DNA of 30,085 bases from an uncultured Prevotella sp. (GCA_934204655.1 CAKPZJ010000032.1:1-30085); one strand, 5' to 3'. Positions 15,822-24,264 are shown, counted from the first letter of the stretch. Translations and numbers: made by a program. Notes: generated by a model not told the origin, from the sequence alone.

Positions 15822-16697
15822 CTACTTGCGGGTAGGGATGTTGAACTCGGTAACCTTGGAAATCTTGTGGTTGTTGCCCTCGATGACCGACACGCATATC
15901 TTGGCACTGCCATCCCTGAGGCGGTTATCGGCCTTGACCACAGCGGTGTACCGTATGCCCTTGCCAGGGTCTATGCGCTCTACATGGATGCCCGGCGATA
16001 TGTACAGGTGGCGGTTAGCAGTGGCCTCGACCACCATGGGCTGTATATCGTAGATGGGCTGCGCGCCATGGTTGAATACCTCGAACACCACGTGGCACAG
16101 CTCACCGCGGCTGATGACGTTGTCGCCGTCGGCATCGACAAACCGGGCATTGCGTATCTCAATAGTAGGCGTATAGGTGATGCCCTCGGCTATATTCTCC
16201 ACACTCGACGAGCCGGGGAACACCTGTACAGGCTGGTTGGCAGGCTCGCCGGTAGCAGAGGTGCCGTTGGCTGTAGTGGGGGTGCCATTGGTAGTGACAG
16301 GCTCGCCTCCGCCGATGCCCTCGATGCGGTCGTCGCCACCATTGTTGGCATCAAAGCCGCTGCCGTAGTTTTCATCGCCGTTCTGTACCACAGGAGCCTG
16401 ACGGCGCACCTGGCTGCGGGCAGCCCGCCGATGGCTGTACACCTCATCATCGGTCTGCCGTTGCTGACGCCGCTGGTCCTGGGCACTGCCTATGACGCCA
16501 CCTATCACGGCGCCGCCAGCCATACCTATTACGGTGCCTATATCGTGTCCACGGGGGCCATCGCTGATGCCCCCAATGGCACTACCCAAAATGCTTCCGA
16601 ACGTGGCACCGGTATAGGCACCCTGCCCCGTGTAGGTACCACAGCTGCTTACAAGCATCAGGGCCGACACGGCTAATACTGCATAATTCTTTGTCAT
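15822..16697 (-). CDS. glycine-zipper lipoprotein with C-terminal beta-rich domain
   Basis: 291 residues from the ATG at 16697 (MTKNYAVLAVSALMLVSSC); the open frame runs on to 16946 without signal-like sequence. A lipobox places the lipidated Cys at 19. Residues about 28-72 are a glycine-zipper segment (GATFGSILGSAIGG, GTVIGMAGGAVIGGVIG), the type found in outer-membrane lipoproteins. Then comes a Gln/Arg stretch and a Gly/Asn/Thr-rich linker (about 80-165). The C-terminal 125 residues contain IRNARFVDADGDNVISRGE and VVFEVFNHGAQPIYDIQP, suggesting an Ig-like fold for cell-surface adhesion with a calcium-loop-like DADGDN. A TACATTTG box at 16781-16788 supports the chosen start. Function unknown; envelope structure is the reasonable guess. 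Confidence 0.75.
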   Translation of the reverse strand: MTKNYAVLAVSALMLVSSCGTYTGQGAYTGATFGSILGSAIGGISDGPRGHDIGTVIGMAGGAVIGGVIGSAQDQRRQQRQTDDEVYSHRRAARSQVRRQAPVVQNGDENYGSGFDANNGGDDRIEGIGGGEPVTTNGTPTTANGTSATGEPANQPVQVFPGSSSVENIAEGITYTPTIEIRNARFVDADGDNVISRGELCHVVFEVFNHGAQPIYDIQPMVVEATANRHLYISPGIHVERIDPGKGIRYTAVVKADNRLRDGSAKICVSVIEGNNHKISKVTEFNIPTRK

Positions 16698-16780
16698 AGT
16701 TGTCACTTCCATTACATCCCACGCGGCTACGCCGGCCACCACACTGGTGCGTGGCCGCCGCTGGGAACTGATTACAGGTG

Positions 16781-16788
16781 CAAATGTA
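16781..16788 (-). promoter_or_regulatory. -7 promoter box of the glycine-zipper lipoprotein gene
   Basis: TACATTTG on the minus strand, 84 bases before the ATG at 16697. No TTTG lies at the expected -33 position. Confidence 0.45.
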
Positions 16789-17310
16789 ATAATTTCCGAA
16801 CATCCCGCCACCATCTTTTCCCTAAAAAAGAGTAGGGATTTCCCTACCATGGCAGAAAGCCGCACGCCCGCCACCATCTCCCCACCTTTTCCGCCCCTGC
16901 TTTCGGCCAAATAATCACGATAGGCCAACAACACTGATAACCGCAAACAGATGCGTTATCTATCCATTACATCTGTATCGAAACCGAAGCTCGTCATCTC
17001 GGCCATATTCTAAAATCGCAAGCTCGTCATGGGCATACTCGCTGTTTGCCGCTGGAGCCATCCTGCCTCTCACAGGTTTTCCTGGAGTCAAGAGTATTAT
17101 GCACCATACCACTGGCCAAATCGTCGCGGCCGCAGAAGAGGTATTACAGATGATGCACATATCGAAATTCGCTTTCTATGATATGCCATCAGGTGCTTTC
17201 TCTGCTTTGCTTTTCGAGCAAACTTTTTGCTAACATTGACAACTCAACATAACTTGCCATGTATTTAACATCATTTAATACCCCCCCATACGCGTTATAT
17301 CTATATTATA
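16789..17310. other. intergenic stretch without a supported gene
   Basis: Over 500 bases between divergent genes. Frames of up to about 66 codons on either strand lack family motifs. The 11-mer AAGCTCGTCAT occurs twice (about 16988 and 17019). From about 17160 the sequence turns AT-rich and contains T-rich tracts and a run of seven Cs (17281-17287) just before the promoter box at 17311. It may hold a decayed gene, but I cannot identify one. Confidence 0.4.
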
Positions 17311-17318
17311 TACCTTTG
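17311..17318 (+). promoter_or_regulatory. -7 promoter box of the small-peptide/FimA-like operon
   Basis: TACCTTTG followed by CA, 39 bases before the ATG at 17357. The -33 position reads CATA, so the upstream box is missing or divergent; the spacer is very AT-rich. Confidence 0.5.
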
Positions 17319-17356
17319 CAGTCCATTATAACAACAAAGATAACAAATACGAACTT

Positions 17357-17518
17357 ATGAAGAAGCAAACTTACATTTCACCTTGTATAAATATGTACAA
17401 GGTGGTAACGCCTGCAATACTGGCAGGTAGTGGAGAACAAGACAATGTCGGTCAACCACGAAATTTTTCTGTCACTGAGAGCACGACAAATGGTGACGAA
17501 GAAGATGTCTGGGAATAA
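17357..17518 (+). CDS. 53-residue peptide of unknown function
   Basis: A short gene of 53 codons after a promoter-like box, with its stop 26 bases before the next ATG. It starts MKKQTYISPCINMYKVVTPA, continues with ILAGSGEQD, and ends in an acidic NGDEEDVWE tail. I recall many small Bacteroidales proteins of this shape (MKK.YISP, a hydrophobic ILA.S motif, an acidic end with a Trp), often near surface-protein genes; none has a function I can name. The segment before LAGSG is only mildly hydrophobic, so it is not a convincing signal peptide. Position suggests co-transcription with the FimA-like lipoprotein. A leader/precursor peptide is one possibility but is speculative. Confidence 0.65.
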   Translation: MKKQTYISPCINMYKVVTPAILAGSGEQDNVGQPRNFSVTESTTNGDEEDVWE

Positions 17519-17544
17519 TTAGTTTCTTAAAAAATTACACAAAG

Positions 17545-18816
17545 ATGAAGAATGTATTATATTCTCTTTTTTTAGCGCTGACTATAATGTCTCTCGCTGC
17601 GTGCAGCAATGATGACAACAATGATCCGCAACTGAAAAAGGGTATGACCCTTTATGCCACTATCGAAGATATGGGTACACGTGCTACGATGACGGATAAC
17701 GATGGGTCATGGAAATTCGCTTTTACTACTAACGATGTTGTGAATGTAAGCAACGAACAAATAACATCATACTACACGTTCACCAATATAGGGAATCAGT
17801 TCGCCAGCACAGATGCCATGACAACAGCGAAAGCTACCCATTGGTATGCTTACTTCCCTGGCAACGAAGTGGATTTGACAAAACAGAAAGGGACTTTCGA
17901 TGACGTGGCCAACAAGTATGCCGTAGCGGGTAAGACAAATGAGACAACAACAGGTGCAGACGGGCTTTCCATTGCCTTGAGTGCCAAGGTCGCAGTGCTT
18001 CGTGTCGTGGAGGTAGACAAGACTGGCACACTGGACATTAACGTGAAGACAGCTGACGGCAAATGGGTAAAAGGACTTACCGCCATCAAGAACGAAGACA
18101 ACTTTGCCATAAGTACAAACGAGACCAAGACTACGCTGCTTTCCAAAACCTCAACCGCAGGAGAAATCAGCTATGTGGTAGTGCCTGCGGGCCAAAAAAT
18201 AGCGATATATAATGGCAACCTGCTCCTTAACACCACAAAAGAGGGTGGCCTGACTGCAGGCAAGTACTACACCATAACCTCAGGCCCAACAAAAGGCACA
18301 GCAAAGGCTCTTATCAACAACAAAGAAACATCCATAGATTGGATACAGCTGTGGGCTGGCGGCCCGAGGTTCGCCACAAAGAATGTTGAAGAAGATATGA
18401 ACTGGACTGATGCCGCAAAGACAGGTAGTAACTTTGCTTGGGGCGAGAATTGGCGTGCCCCAACTGATGAAGAAATCACAGAAGCAGGAGGTTTCTCATA
18501 CGATTGGGGAAATCAGAAAGCTACTACAGGCTCTCCCACTATTACATTATCTCAAGAAAATGGAGAAGACATTGTTAAATTTACTGGCGTGCAACTCGGA
18601 TATACCAAAAACAGTTTGACCCTTTATAACAAGATTGATAAAGATGGTAATAGCAATTTTGATTTCTGGACATCTTCGGAAGGGAATAATTGTGGTTACC
18701 ACTTCATGATTACAATACAGGATGGCATAATAGGTGCTTTTGGTATAGGGAAAATTAACGACAAAAACTCTAAGTATCTGATGGTTCGCCCTGTATTGGC
18801 AAAATCACCGTGGTAA
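17545..18816 (+). CDS. fimbrillin-like surface lipoprotein with FISUMP-like C-terminus
   Basis: 423 residues. It has a lipoprotein signal ending LAAC (Cys20), an Asn/Asp-rich spacer, then the arrangement typical of Bacteroidetes FimA/Mfa-like proteins: RATMTDNDGSWKFAFTTNDVV, THWYAYFPG, and a strand-rich region with VVPAGQKIAIYNG and GGLTAGKYYTIT. From about residue 280 a different domain follows, with WRAPTDEEI, FDFWTSSEGN and YLMVRPVL, like the Fibrobacter-major-domain/DUF1566 repertoire common in surface proteins. It is probably exported to the cell surface as an adhesin or fimbrial subunit or tip protein. Base composition is more AT-rich than the flanking genes, consistent with variable surface-gene exchange. 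A terminator follows at 18892. Exact role unknown. Confidence 0.75.
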   Translation: MKNVLYSLFLALTIMSLAACSNDDNNDPQLKKGMTLYATIEDMGTRATMTDNDGSWKFAFTTNDVVNVSNEQITSYYTFTNIGNQFASTDAMTTAKATHWYAYFPGNEVDLTKQKGTFDDVANKYAVAGKTNETTTGADGLSIALSAKVAVLRVVEVDKTGTLDINVKTADGKWVKGLTAIKNEDNFAISTNETKTTLLSKTSTAGEISYVVVPAGQKIAIYNGNLLLNTTKEGGLTAGKYYTITSGPTKGTAKALINNKETSIDWIQLWAGGPRFATKNVEEDMNWTDAAKTGSNFAWGENWRAPTDEEITEAGGFSYDWGNQKATTGSPTITLSQENGEDIVKFTGVQLGYTKNSLTLYNKIDKDGNSNFDFWTSSEGNNCGYHFMITIQDGIIGAFGIGKINDKNSKYLMVRPVLAKSPW

Positions 18817-18891
18817 CTATGAGTAATAACAATACAGAAAATTAAGTCCCCATAATATACTCTATTCTGCCCAAGTGGGACTACCTATCAT

Positions 18892-18931
18892 AAACCTTCA
18901 TCCTGCACTTACTGCAAGATGAAGGTTTTTT
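18892..18931 (+). terminator. intrinsic terminator after the fimbrillin-like gene
   Basis: An 11-base-pair stem (18892-18902 with 18918-18928) runs into a run of Ts ending at 18931. Read on the minus strand it would also face tadA transcripts, with an A-rich start giving Ts on that side only weakly. Confidence 0.8.
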
Positions 18932-18973
18932 GTACAGGAGCCGTTTCGCACTTGGCCTACCTCGCCTATGCCG

Positions 18974-19426
18974 TTACCGACGCTCCTTAAAGAAGTCCTG
19001 CATGAGTTGACGACAGGCATTTTCCAACACACCAGACGTTACCTGGGTCTTGGGGTGGTACGCATGGGGGGCGTAGAGGGTATAACCGCGCTTGACATCG
19101 GGGGCACCATAGACCACACGGTCTATCTGTGACCAGCCGAGAGCACCGGCGCACATTACGCAGGGTTCTACCGTGACGTAGAGTGTACAGCCACGAAGAT
19201 ACTTGCCACCCAACTGATTGGCCGCAGCGGTGATGGCCTGCATCTCGGCATGAGCCGTCACATCATGGAGCGTTTCGGTAAAATTGTGGGCACGGGCGAT
19301 GATACGCCCCTGACATACGATGACGGCTCCAATGGGTATCTCGCCATCGGATAATGCCTGTCGGGCCTGCTCTATGGCCTTAGACATAAACAGTTCGTCC
19401 TGCTTCTGTTGTTCTTCTGCACTCAT
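18974..19426 (-). CDS. tadA: tRNA-specific adenosine deaminase
   Basis: Converts A34 to inosine in the anticodon of tRNA-Arg(ACG), a cytoplasmic and usually essential step. The product is 150 residues from the ATG at 19426 (MSAEEQQKQDEL); the frame opens 13 codons earlier without conserved sequence. The zinc deaminase signature is complete: HAE at 59-61 (His59 ligand, Glu61 proton shuttle) and PCVMC at 88-92 (Cys89 and Cys92 ligands). The substrate loop region has GEIPIGAVIV and the usual NFTETLHDVTAHAE. Family members that deaminate guanine or cytosine differ in the PCVMCAGAL context, so TadA is the best call. It follows the TPR gene on the same strand after about 200 bases including a hairpin, so it is probably separately expressed. 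Confidence 0.93.
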   Translation of the reverse strand: MSAEEQQKQDELFMSKAIEQARQALSDGEIPIGAVIVCQGRIIARAHNFTETLHDVTAHAEMQAITAAANQLGGKYLRGCTLYVTVEPCVMCAGALGWSQIDRVVYGAPDVKRGYTLYAPHAYHPKTQVTSGVLENACRQLMQDFFKERR

Positions 19427-19556
19427 CTTTCTTTTTCTTATTGTCCCACAGAGTGGGATGACCACCTCCTACTGCCTGCCAAACTCCATACAGAAGCCTG
19501 CGGTGGGGCGACCGGGTGGAATAGACTCAAGGAGGGTGGCCCTTATAACAAAAGAA

Positions 19557-19583
19557 GGTGGGAATGTACATGCCATCCCCACC
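19557..19583 (-). terminator. hairpin at the end of the TonB/TPR operon
   Basis: GGTGGG (19557-19562) pairs with CCCACC (19578-19583), extended inward by three pairs after one mismatch. On the minus strand it is followed by a short T-rich stretch. It lies about 45 bases after the TPR gene stop. Confidence 0.5.
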
Positions 19584-19628
19584 TCTATCTTAACTATTGA
19601 TTATTGATACGTTATTATACTCAGCGGC

Positions 19629-21050
19629 TTACTTTATGCCAAGAACCTGCTTAGCAGCAACGTTCTCGGGGTCTATTTCCAGAACTTTCTTCCAGTTCTC
19701 GGTAGCCAGGGCCTTGTCATTATGCAGCGTATAGTAATAACCCAGATAACGGTAAGCCTCTACCAGACGAGCCTTGTCTGAGTCATCGGGAGCAGACTTA
19801 GCCTTGATAAGTTCTATGAGTTTCTCGTAATGCGGCTTGGCAGCACCTGACTTAGTCTCTGGGTCGAGCTTATAACCGATGTGGGCACGCTGATAGGTAG
19901 CATAGTCGGCCACGCTGGGGAACTTGTCTGCGATAACGCCCCAAGCCTTGTCGGCCTCAGTGTAATACTTCATCTGGTCGGCCCCAGTAGCTTTCTCGGC
20001 CTGTGCCATGTAAATATTAGGCAGCTTGCTGTACTCGTAGGCGGTAACCTTGTCGGCATTATCGACATACTTGTTAAAGGCTGCTACAGCACTGTCAACA
20101 TCGCCTTTCTCTGCATATACATCAGAAAGAACCTTGTATATCTTAACCTGCATAGCCTTGTTATTGGCATCCAGGGCGATGGCCTTGTTAAACTGGTCGA
20201 TGGCATTGTCATAATCCTTGTTACCACTATAGGCCATACCGAGATACAGGTGGTCATTGCCCGACAGCTTAACCTTGTCAGAAGCCAAAAGGGCATTGCC
20301 TGCAGCAATGGCCTCAGGGAAACGGTTCAGCTCGGTAAGGTTAAAGAGGGCCAGACGGTTCAGACCGGCATTGTTAGCAAAGCGGGTACGACCGGCCTCT
20401 GCTATCTCAAGGCTCTTCTGATAATCGGCAAGCAGATAGCAGTCGGTAGAATAAGCCGCGAGCTGATAGTCTTCCATCTTGCTGCGGTCTACCTTATCAT
20501 AATAACTTACTGCTTTCTTGATATTTCCAGCCTTGTCGTATATTTCTGCTGAAATGATATCTACAGGATAGTCAGGGCGCACCTTGCGAAGATCCTCCAG
20601 CTTGGCTACGGCAGCAGCAGGATTGGCCTTGCTGTTAACCTGGGCATAACGGCGATAGCCATCTACATTCTGAGGATCCATGACAGTGGCCTGCTCAAAC
20701 CAAGCCGAAGCCTCGCCTCCATTGTCCTTAAATGCCTCGATGTCGCCCATCAGTACATAGCCAGGGCCATACTTAGAATTAACCTTAATGGCAGTCTCCG
20801 CGAACAGCTGGGCATTGGCGGTATCCTTAACATCCAGATAGGCACGGCCAAGGGCGGTCAGAGCCTCCGCATTTTTCTTATAAGCCTTACGGAAATTCTT
20901 AATCTCACTCTGAATGGCAGCAGTATTGCCTTTGTTGTCCTTAACCAACTTAGTCATTTTCTCGATGTCGCTCTTTACATCCTGTGCCACCATAGGAGCA
21001 CTGAAACCTGTTATCAGGGCTCCGATAAGTAAATATTTAATCGCTTTCAT
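19629..21050 (-). CDS. periplasmic TPR-repeat protein of the TonB cluster
   Basis: 473 residues with a cleavable signal (MKAIKYLLIGALITGFSAPMVAQ), then tetratricopeptide-type helical repeats almost to the end. Clear examples are ALTALGRAYLDVKDTANAQLFAETAIKV, YLGMAYSGNKDYDNAIDQFNKAIALD and YLGYYYTLHNDKALATENWKKVLEIDPEN. No catalytic motif. It is the last gene of the exbB-exbD-exbD-tonB-PstS-like set, all on the minus strand. TPR proteins commonly follow this set in Bacteroidetes; their partner is unknown, and a scaffold role near the TonB complex or in the periplasm is inferred. A TAACTTTG box (21098-21105) could give it an extra internal promoter. Confidence 0.88.
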   Translation of the reverse strand: MKAIKYLLIGALITGFSAPMVAQDVKSDIEKMTKLVKDNKGNTAAIQSEIKNFRKAYKKNAEALTALGRAYLDVKDTANAQLFAETAIKVNSKYGPGYVLMGDIEAFKDNGGEASAWFEQATVMDPQNVDGYRRYAQVNSKANPAAAVAKLEDLRKVRPDYPVDIISAEIYDKAGNIKKAVSYYDKVDRSKMEDYQLAAYSTDCYLLADYQKSLEIAEAGRTRFANNAGLNRLALFNLTELNRFPEAIAAGNALLASDKVKLSGNDHLYLGMAYSGNKDYDNAIDQFNKAIALDANNKAMQVKIYKVLSDVYAEKGDVDSAVAAFNKYVDNADKVTAYEYSKLPNIYMAQAEKATGADQMKYYTEADKAWGVIADKFPSVADYATYQRAHIGYKLDPETKSGAAKPHYEKLIELIKAKSAPDDSDKARLVEAYRYLGYYYTLHNDKALATENWKKVLEIDPENVAAKQVLGIK

Positions 21051-21097
21051 AATTCTATATTTTAGTGATTATACTTTTATGACGTTCGCCAAAACCA

Positions 21098-21105
21098 CAA
21101 AGTTA
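21098..21105 (-). promoter_or_regulatory. possible internal promoter box before the TPR gene
   Basis: TAACTTTG on the minus strand, just after the end of the PstS-like gene and about 48 bases before the TPR start. There is no TTTG at the -33 position. This could uncouple the TPR protein from the TonB operon. Confidence 0.35.
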
Positions 21106-21108
21106 CCC

Positions 21109-22068
21109 TTATTGAGTAATATTAACATCGCGGATGGTAATATTGCCCTGAACGGGAAGCAAGCCAGACTTAAAGATAATGAGCTGTCCCTTAGGCGATG
21201 TTAGAAAGTTGGCAAAGCCCCATGGCAGACCGCGCAACGGGTCGTTGAGCAGGGCGTAGATGGTACGCGCCAATGGATAGTTACCATTATATATATAGTA
21301 CTGATAGGGCTTCCAGCTATTGGCAGGGGTGGCCTTGTCCAAGCGGGAAACCGCCATCGTGCGGATATTCTTCTTAAAGGTAAGGTTGGTTGTATCGCGT
21401 TTATCATTCAACCAGTTACTACCGATAACCCCGATAGCATTAGGTGTCTTCTCGACATAGGATATTACATCTGCCGTCTTCTTGACTGCCACCACATTGG
21501 GGTTAGTGATGGGCTTGCCGCCCAAGATACTATCCTCGGCAAAATGCACGGTACTGGACTTACGGTTGTCGAACACCACAATGATGTCGCCCCTGTTATT
21601 CTTGGGGTTAAGCGACGACCACTTGGTAACCTTACCCGTCAGTATATTAGCAATGTCCTTTACCGAAATACAAGTATCGCTATTAGTTTTGTTAACTATC
21701 AGCGCCAATCCATCGTAAGCAATGGGAAACGAGCGAGGATTGAATGTTTGGTCTTCCAGGCTCTGGCGTTCCTTGGCCTTGAAGTCGCGGGCCGTAATGG
21801 CCAGGCAGATTTTTCCTTTCAGCAACATGGTAACAGCATCCGACTCATTGGTATATATCGGCTTAACCATTGCCTGAGGGTAAGAGAACTCGAAGAGTTG
21901 AACCTCTTCGTCTATAATGGGGCTAAAACTTTCGTCAGAGGCGAAACTGGCCACCCCTGACGAATAAGTATCTGTCCGCCCGCCCTTGTGCTTCTTGTTC
22001 TGACAAGAGACACAAAGGCAGGCGAATAGTGTTAATCCTACAAAAATGTAGAATACGGTCTTTTTCAT
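21109..22068 (-). CDS. PstS-like substrate-binding lipoprotein of the TonB cluster
   Basis: 319 residues with a lipoprotein signal (MKKTVFYIFVGLTLFACLCVSC, lipid Cys near 22). The mature part resembles phosphate-binding PstS-type proteins: an early KPIYTNESDAVTMLLKG segment, LAITARDF, PIAYDGLALIVNK, DIANILTGKVTKWSSLNP, SSTVHFAEDSIL and ALLNDPLRGLPWGFANFLTSPKGQLII. The TGKVTKW and AYDGLALIVN motifs are the strongest PstS signatures. No pstCAB transporter genes accompany it. Its gene sits between tonB and the TPR gene, a layout recurrent in Bacteroidetes, so a role tied to TonB-dependent uptake rather than a classical ABC transporter is likely. The ligand is not determined; phosphate is only the family default. 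Confidence 0.85.
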   Translation of the reverse strand: MKKTVFYIFVGLTLFACLCVSCQNKKHKGGRTDTYSSGVASFASDESFSPIIDEEVQLFEFSYPQAMVKPIYTNESDAVTMLLKGKICLAITARDFKAKERQSLEDQTFNPRSFPIAYDGLALIVNKTNSDTCISVKDIANILTGKVTKWSSLNPKNNRGDIIVVFDNRKSSTVHFAEDSILGGKPITNPNVVAVKKTADVISYVEKTPNAIGVIGSNWLNDKRDTTNLTFKKNIRTMAVSRLDKATPANSWKPYQYYIYNGNYPLARTIYALLNDPLRGLPWGFANFLTSPKGQLIIFKSGLLPVQGNITIRDVNITQ

Positions 22069-22084
22069 TCTGTTAATAATGATA

Positions 22085-22918
22085 TTACTGCAGTCTGAAC
22101 AATACAGGAAGACGATAGTTCACACGAACGGTGGTACCATTCTGCTTACCAGGAGTCCAGCGAGGCATTGACTTAACAACGCGTACGGCCTCCTTATCCA
22201 GAGATGGGTCTACACCTCTCAACACGTGAACGTCCGTAATAGAACCATCCTTCTCAACCACAAACTGTACGGTTACACGACCCTGTACACCATTCTCCTG
22301 TGCAACAACAGGATACTTTATGTTGTCATGCAGGAACTGCATCAGGGCACCCTGTCCGCCAGGGAAAAGAGGCTGCTGCTCTACAATATCGAACACCTTG
22401 TCTTCCTCAACGTGCTTCGGAGGCTCTGGCTGGGCGATGACTTCCTTAGCCTTCAGTATCTCTCCATTGGCATCATCGTTACCCTTTACATCAAAGGTAC
22501 CGATAGCTGTCTTGGTACTCATCAACTCATCCTGAGTCTTGAGTTCCTCTTCAGGCTTAACATCTTCGTCCTTCTTGATAACAGGGGCGGTAAACTTGAT
22601 AGAGCTCTTTACCTTCTCTACCACCTTTTCAGGCTCCAGTTCTACCTTCTTCTGCTTCACCTCAGCCTTCTTCTTAGGCTGATCCAGGGCGCTGATTTCA
22701 GTTACCTGAGTCACAGCTACCTTAGCACGCTGCTCATCAACGAAATTCTTAACTGTGAGGATAATAAATCCGATAAGCAGCAACACCACTACTGCCAGTA
22801 TAGCGATAATATTACGCTTGGTAGTGCCCTTGCGGAGCTTGTAGGCTCCATAGGCCTGGTTTCTGCCTTCGAATACCAAATCAACCCAGTCTGATGAAAT
22901 CAAATCTATTTTTGACAT
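22085..22918 (-). CDS. tonB: TonB energy transducer
   Basis: 277 residues. A cytoplasmic N-terminus of about 35 residues (VFEGRNQAYGAYKLRKG is characteristic of Bacteroidetes TonB), a single membrane helix at about 36-57, then a Lys/Glu/Pro-rich periplasmic linker with VEPEPEKV-like text (KKVELEPEKVVEKVK) reaching to about residue 180. The C-terminal TonB domain contains FPGGQGALMQFLHDNIKYP, VQGRVTVQFVVEKDGSITDVHVLRGVDPSLDKEAVRVVKSMPRWTPGKQNG-type strands and ends VNYRLPVLF. It links the ExbB/ExbD proton motor to outer-membrane receptors. It lies directly downstream of two exbD genes and overlaps no neighbour; spacing of 17-41 bases supports one operon. Confidence 0.92.
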   Translation of the reverse strand: MSKIDLISSDWVDLVFEGRNQAYGAYKLRKGTTKRNIIAILAVVVLLLIGFIILTVKNFVDEQRAKVAVTQVTEISALDQPKKKAEVKQKKVELEPEKVVEKVKSSIKFTAPVIKKDEDVKPEEELKTQDELMSTKTAIGTFDVKGNDDANGEILKAKEVIAQPEPPKHVEEDKVFDIVEQQPLFPGGQGALMQFLHDNIKYPVVAQENGVQGRVTVQFVVEKDGSITDVHVLRGVDPSLDKEAVRVVKSMPRWTPGKQNGTTVRVNYRLPVLFRLQ

Positions 22919-22959
22919 AGTCTTTATTTTTTAATTATTCAGCATTAATGACCATCCTG

Positions 22960-23607
22960 TTATTTAACACCTGCCTTGTCGAGCAGTTTCTGGTCATCCG
23001 GGTTAATCTTATCTATCACATACTTACCGATGCTGCAAAGCTGCATCTCGTCAAGAGCATCAATCAGGTTCTTGTAACTGGCCTTGTCAGTTGCCTTGAT
23101 GATAATGGTCATAGTAGAAATCTTCTGACCATTGCCCAGGTCACCGGCCTTAATCTGCGACAACTGCTTGTTGTAAAGCGTGTCAGAGTAGGTAGGATCG
23201 TTGAGCTTTTTCTCATCAAGTTTGGCCTTAGCCAGCATCACCTGCTGAACAGGCTGAGTTCCGTCTTCCGTAACATGAGTAATAAGCACCTTGCGGATGC
23301 CATCCTTACCCCAGGTAGTCTTCTTCAGACACGAAGGGTCATCATACTTAGGCAGACCGGCAATATAGTAAATCTGATTGTTGGCACCTACATAGATTGT
23401 AATCGTGTAAGAAGCCTTCGTCACAGACTTATCCTCATCTGTCTGGTTCTTATCATTACTTGGCATACTCAATTCCATAGTCTGAGGTTTGGCCAAAGAC
23501 GTACAGAGCATGAAGAACGTGATCAGAAGCATCATCATATCCACCATAGGCGTAAAGTCTACGCGGACAGTCATTTTCTTTTGTTTACTTGCTTTCTTCT
23601 TTGCCAT
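22960..23607 (-). CDS. exbD: ExbD/TolR-type biopolymer transport protein, second copy
   Basis: 215 residues. A basic cytoplasmic start (MAKKKASKQKKMTVR), then the membrane helix with the conserved acid (VDFTPMVDMMMLLITFFMLCTS). The Asp in PMVD corresponds to the proton-pathway Asp of E. coli ExbD. The long periplasmic domain is much larger than in E. coli ExbD (about 140 residues in total) and diverges from the first copy; its end has STMTIIIKATDKASYKNLIDALDEM, the normal ExbD fold. It sits four bases after the other exbD and 41 bases before tonB. ExbD homologues occur in pairs in this gene order in Bacteroidetes; the copies probably form heterodimers (inference). Confidence 0.9.
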   Translation of the reverse strand: MAKKKASKQKKMTVRVDFTPMVDMMMLLITFFMLCTSLAKPQTMELSMPSNDKNQTDEDKSVTKASYTITIYVGANNQIYYIAGLPKYDDPSCLKKTTWGKDGIRKVLITHVTEDGTQPVQQVMLAKAKLDEKKLNDPTYSDTLYNKQLSQIKAGDLGNGQKISTMTIIIKATDKASYKNLIDALDEMQLCSIGKYVIDKINPDDQKLLDKAGVK

Positions 23608-23610
23608 TCT

Positions 23611-24234
23611 TTAGTCCTCCTCTTTCTTTAAAGAAGTGATAAGATAGTAACGGTTCTGGCTCATATCCTGAAGCTCGGACATAACCTTCTTGACAGTCTT
23701 GTAAGGAGTATCAGAGTCGGCCTTGATGGCTATCTTCATATCCTCATTAACTGCCAGCGCCTCAGTAATCCACAGCTGGAACTCGCTCATACCTTTCTTG
23801 CCACCCTCGTCAATACTGTCAGTGGGGATACCCTCTTTCTGTATGACTTCGGTCATCTGATCCTCAGGAAGGCTCAGGTAAGCGGGCAGTTTCTCCACGC
23901 TTACGCCCAACATTGAATGTTTTTTCAGGGCCTCCTGCTGCTTACCATTCAGCGTCACTCCAAATCTGCCAGTCATGGCATCAACGATGCTAACGAGGTC
24001 ATTGGCATTGTCGATAGTCATAAACACCTTGCCATCCTTGGCCACGCTGATTGTCAGCACGTCTTTCTCAGGCACTTTTATCTCCGATACCGATCCAGGG
24101 GTGTTCACCTTTACTGGCTCATTCTTCACAAATGTTGAGGTCAACATGAAGAATGTCAGCAGGAGCACCATGACATCGGACATAGGAGTCATGTCGATCC
24201 AGACATCTTTCTTCTCAATTTTTACTTTACCCAT
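23611..24234 (-). CDS. exbD: ExbD/TolR-type biopolymer transport protein, first copy
   Basis: 207 residues with the cytoplasmic start MGKVKIEKKDVWID, then TPMSDVMVLLLTFFMLTSTF, the membrane helix with the proton-pathway Asp in PMSD. The periplasmic part includes a long insertion (about 85-140) not present in E. coli ExbD, and ends in AIKADSDTPYKTVKKVMSELQDM, the typical ExbD C-terminal strand-helix. Gene order and spacing (30 bases after exbB, 4 bases before the second exbD) indicate translational coupling. It works with ExbB in the inner membrane to turn the proton gradient into TonB movement. Confidence 0.9.
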   Translation of the reverse strand: MGKVKIEKKDVWIDMTPMSDVMVLLLTFFMLTSTFVKNEPVKVNTPGSVSEIKVPEKDVLTISVAKDGKVFMTIDNANDLVSIVDAMTGRFGVTLNGKQQEALKKHSMLGVSVEKLPAYLSLPEDQMTEVIQKEGIPTDSIDEGGKKGMSEFQLWITEALAVNEDMKIAIKADSDTPYKTVKKVMSELQDMSQNRYYLITSLKKEED

Positions 24235-24264
24235 AGCGATAAAAATTTAAAGGGTTAGCAAAAA

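Noticed and set aside
17379..17403. Inverted repeat CCTTGTA/TACAAGG as an operator
   Set aside because: It falls inside the coding frame of the 53-residue peptide, and a seven-base arm with a short loop is plausible by chance.
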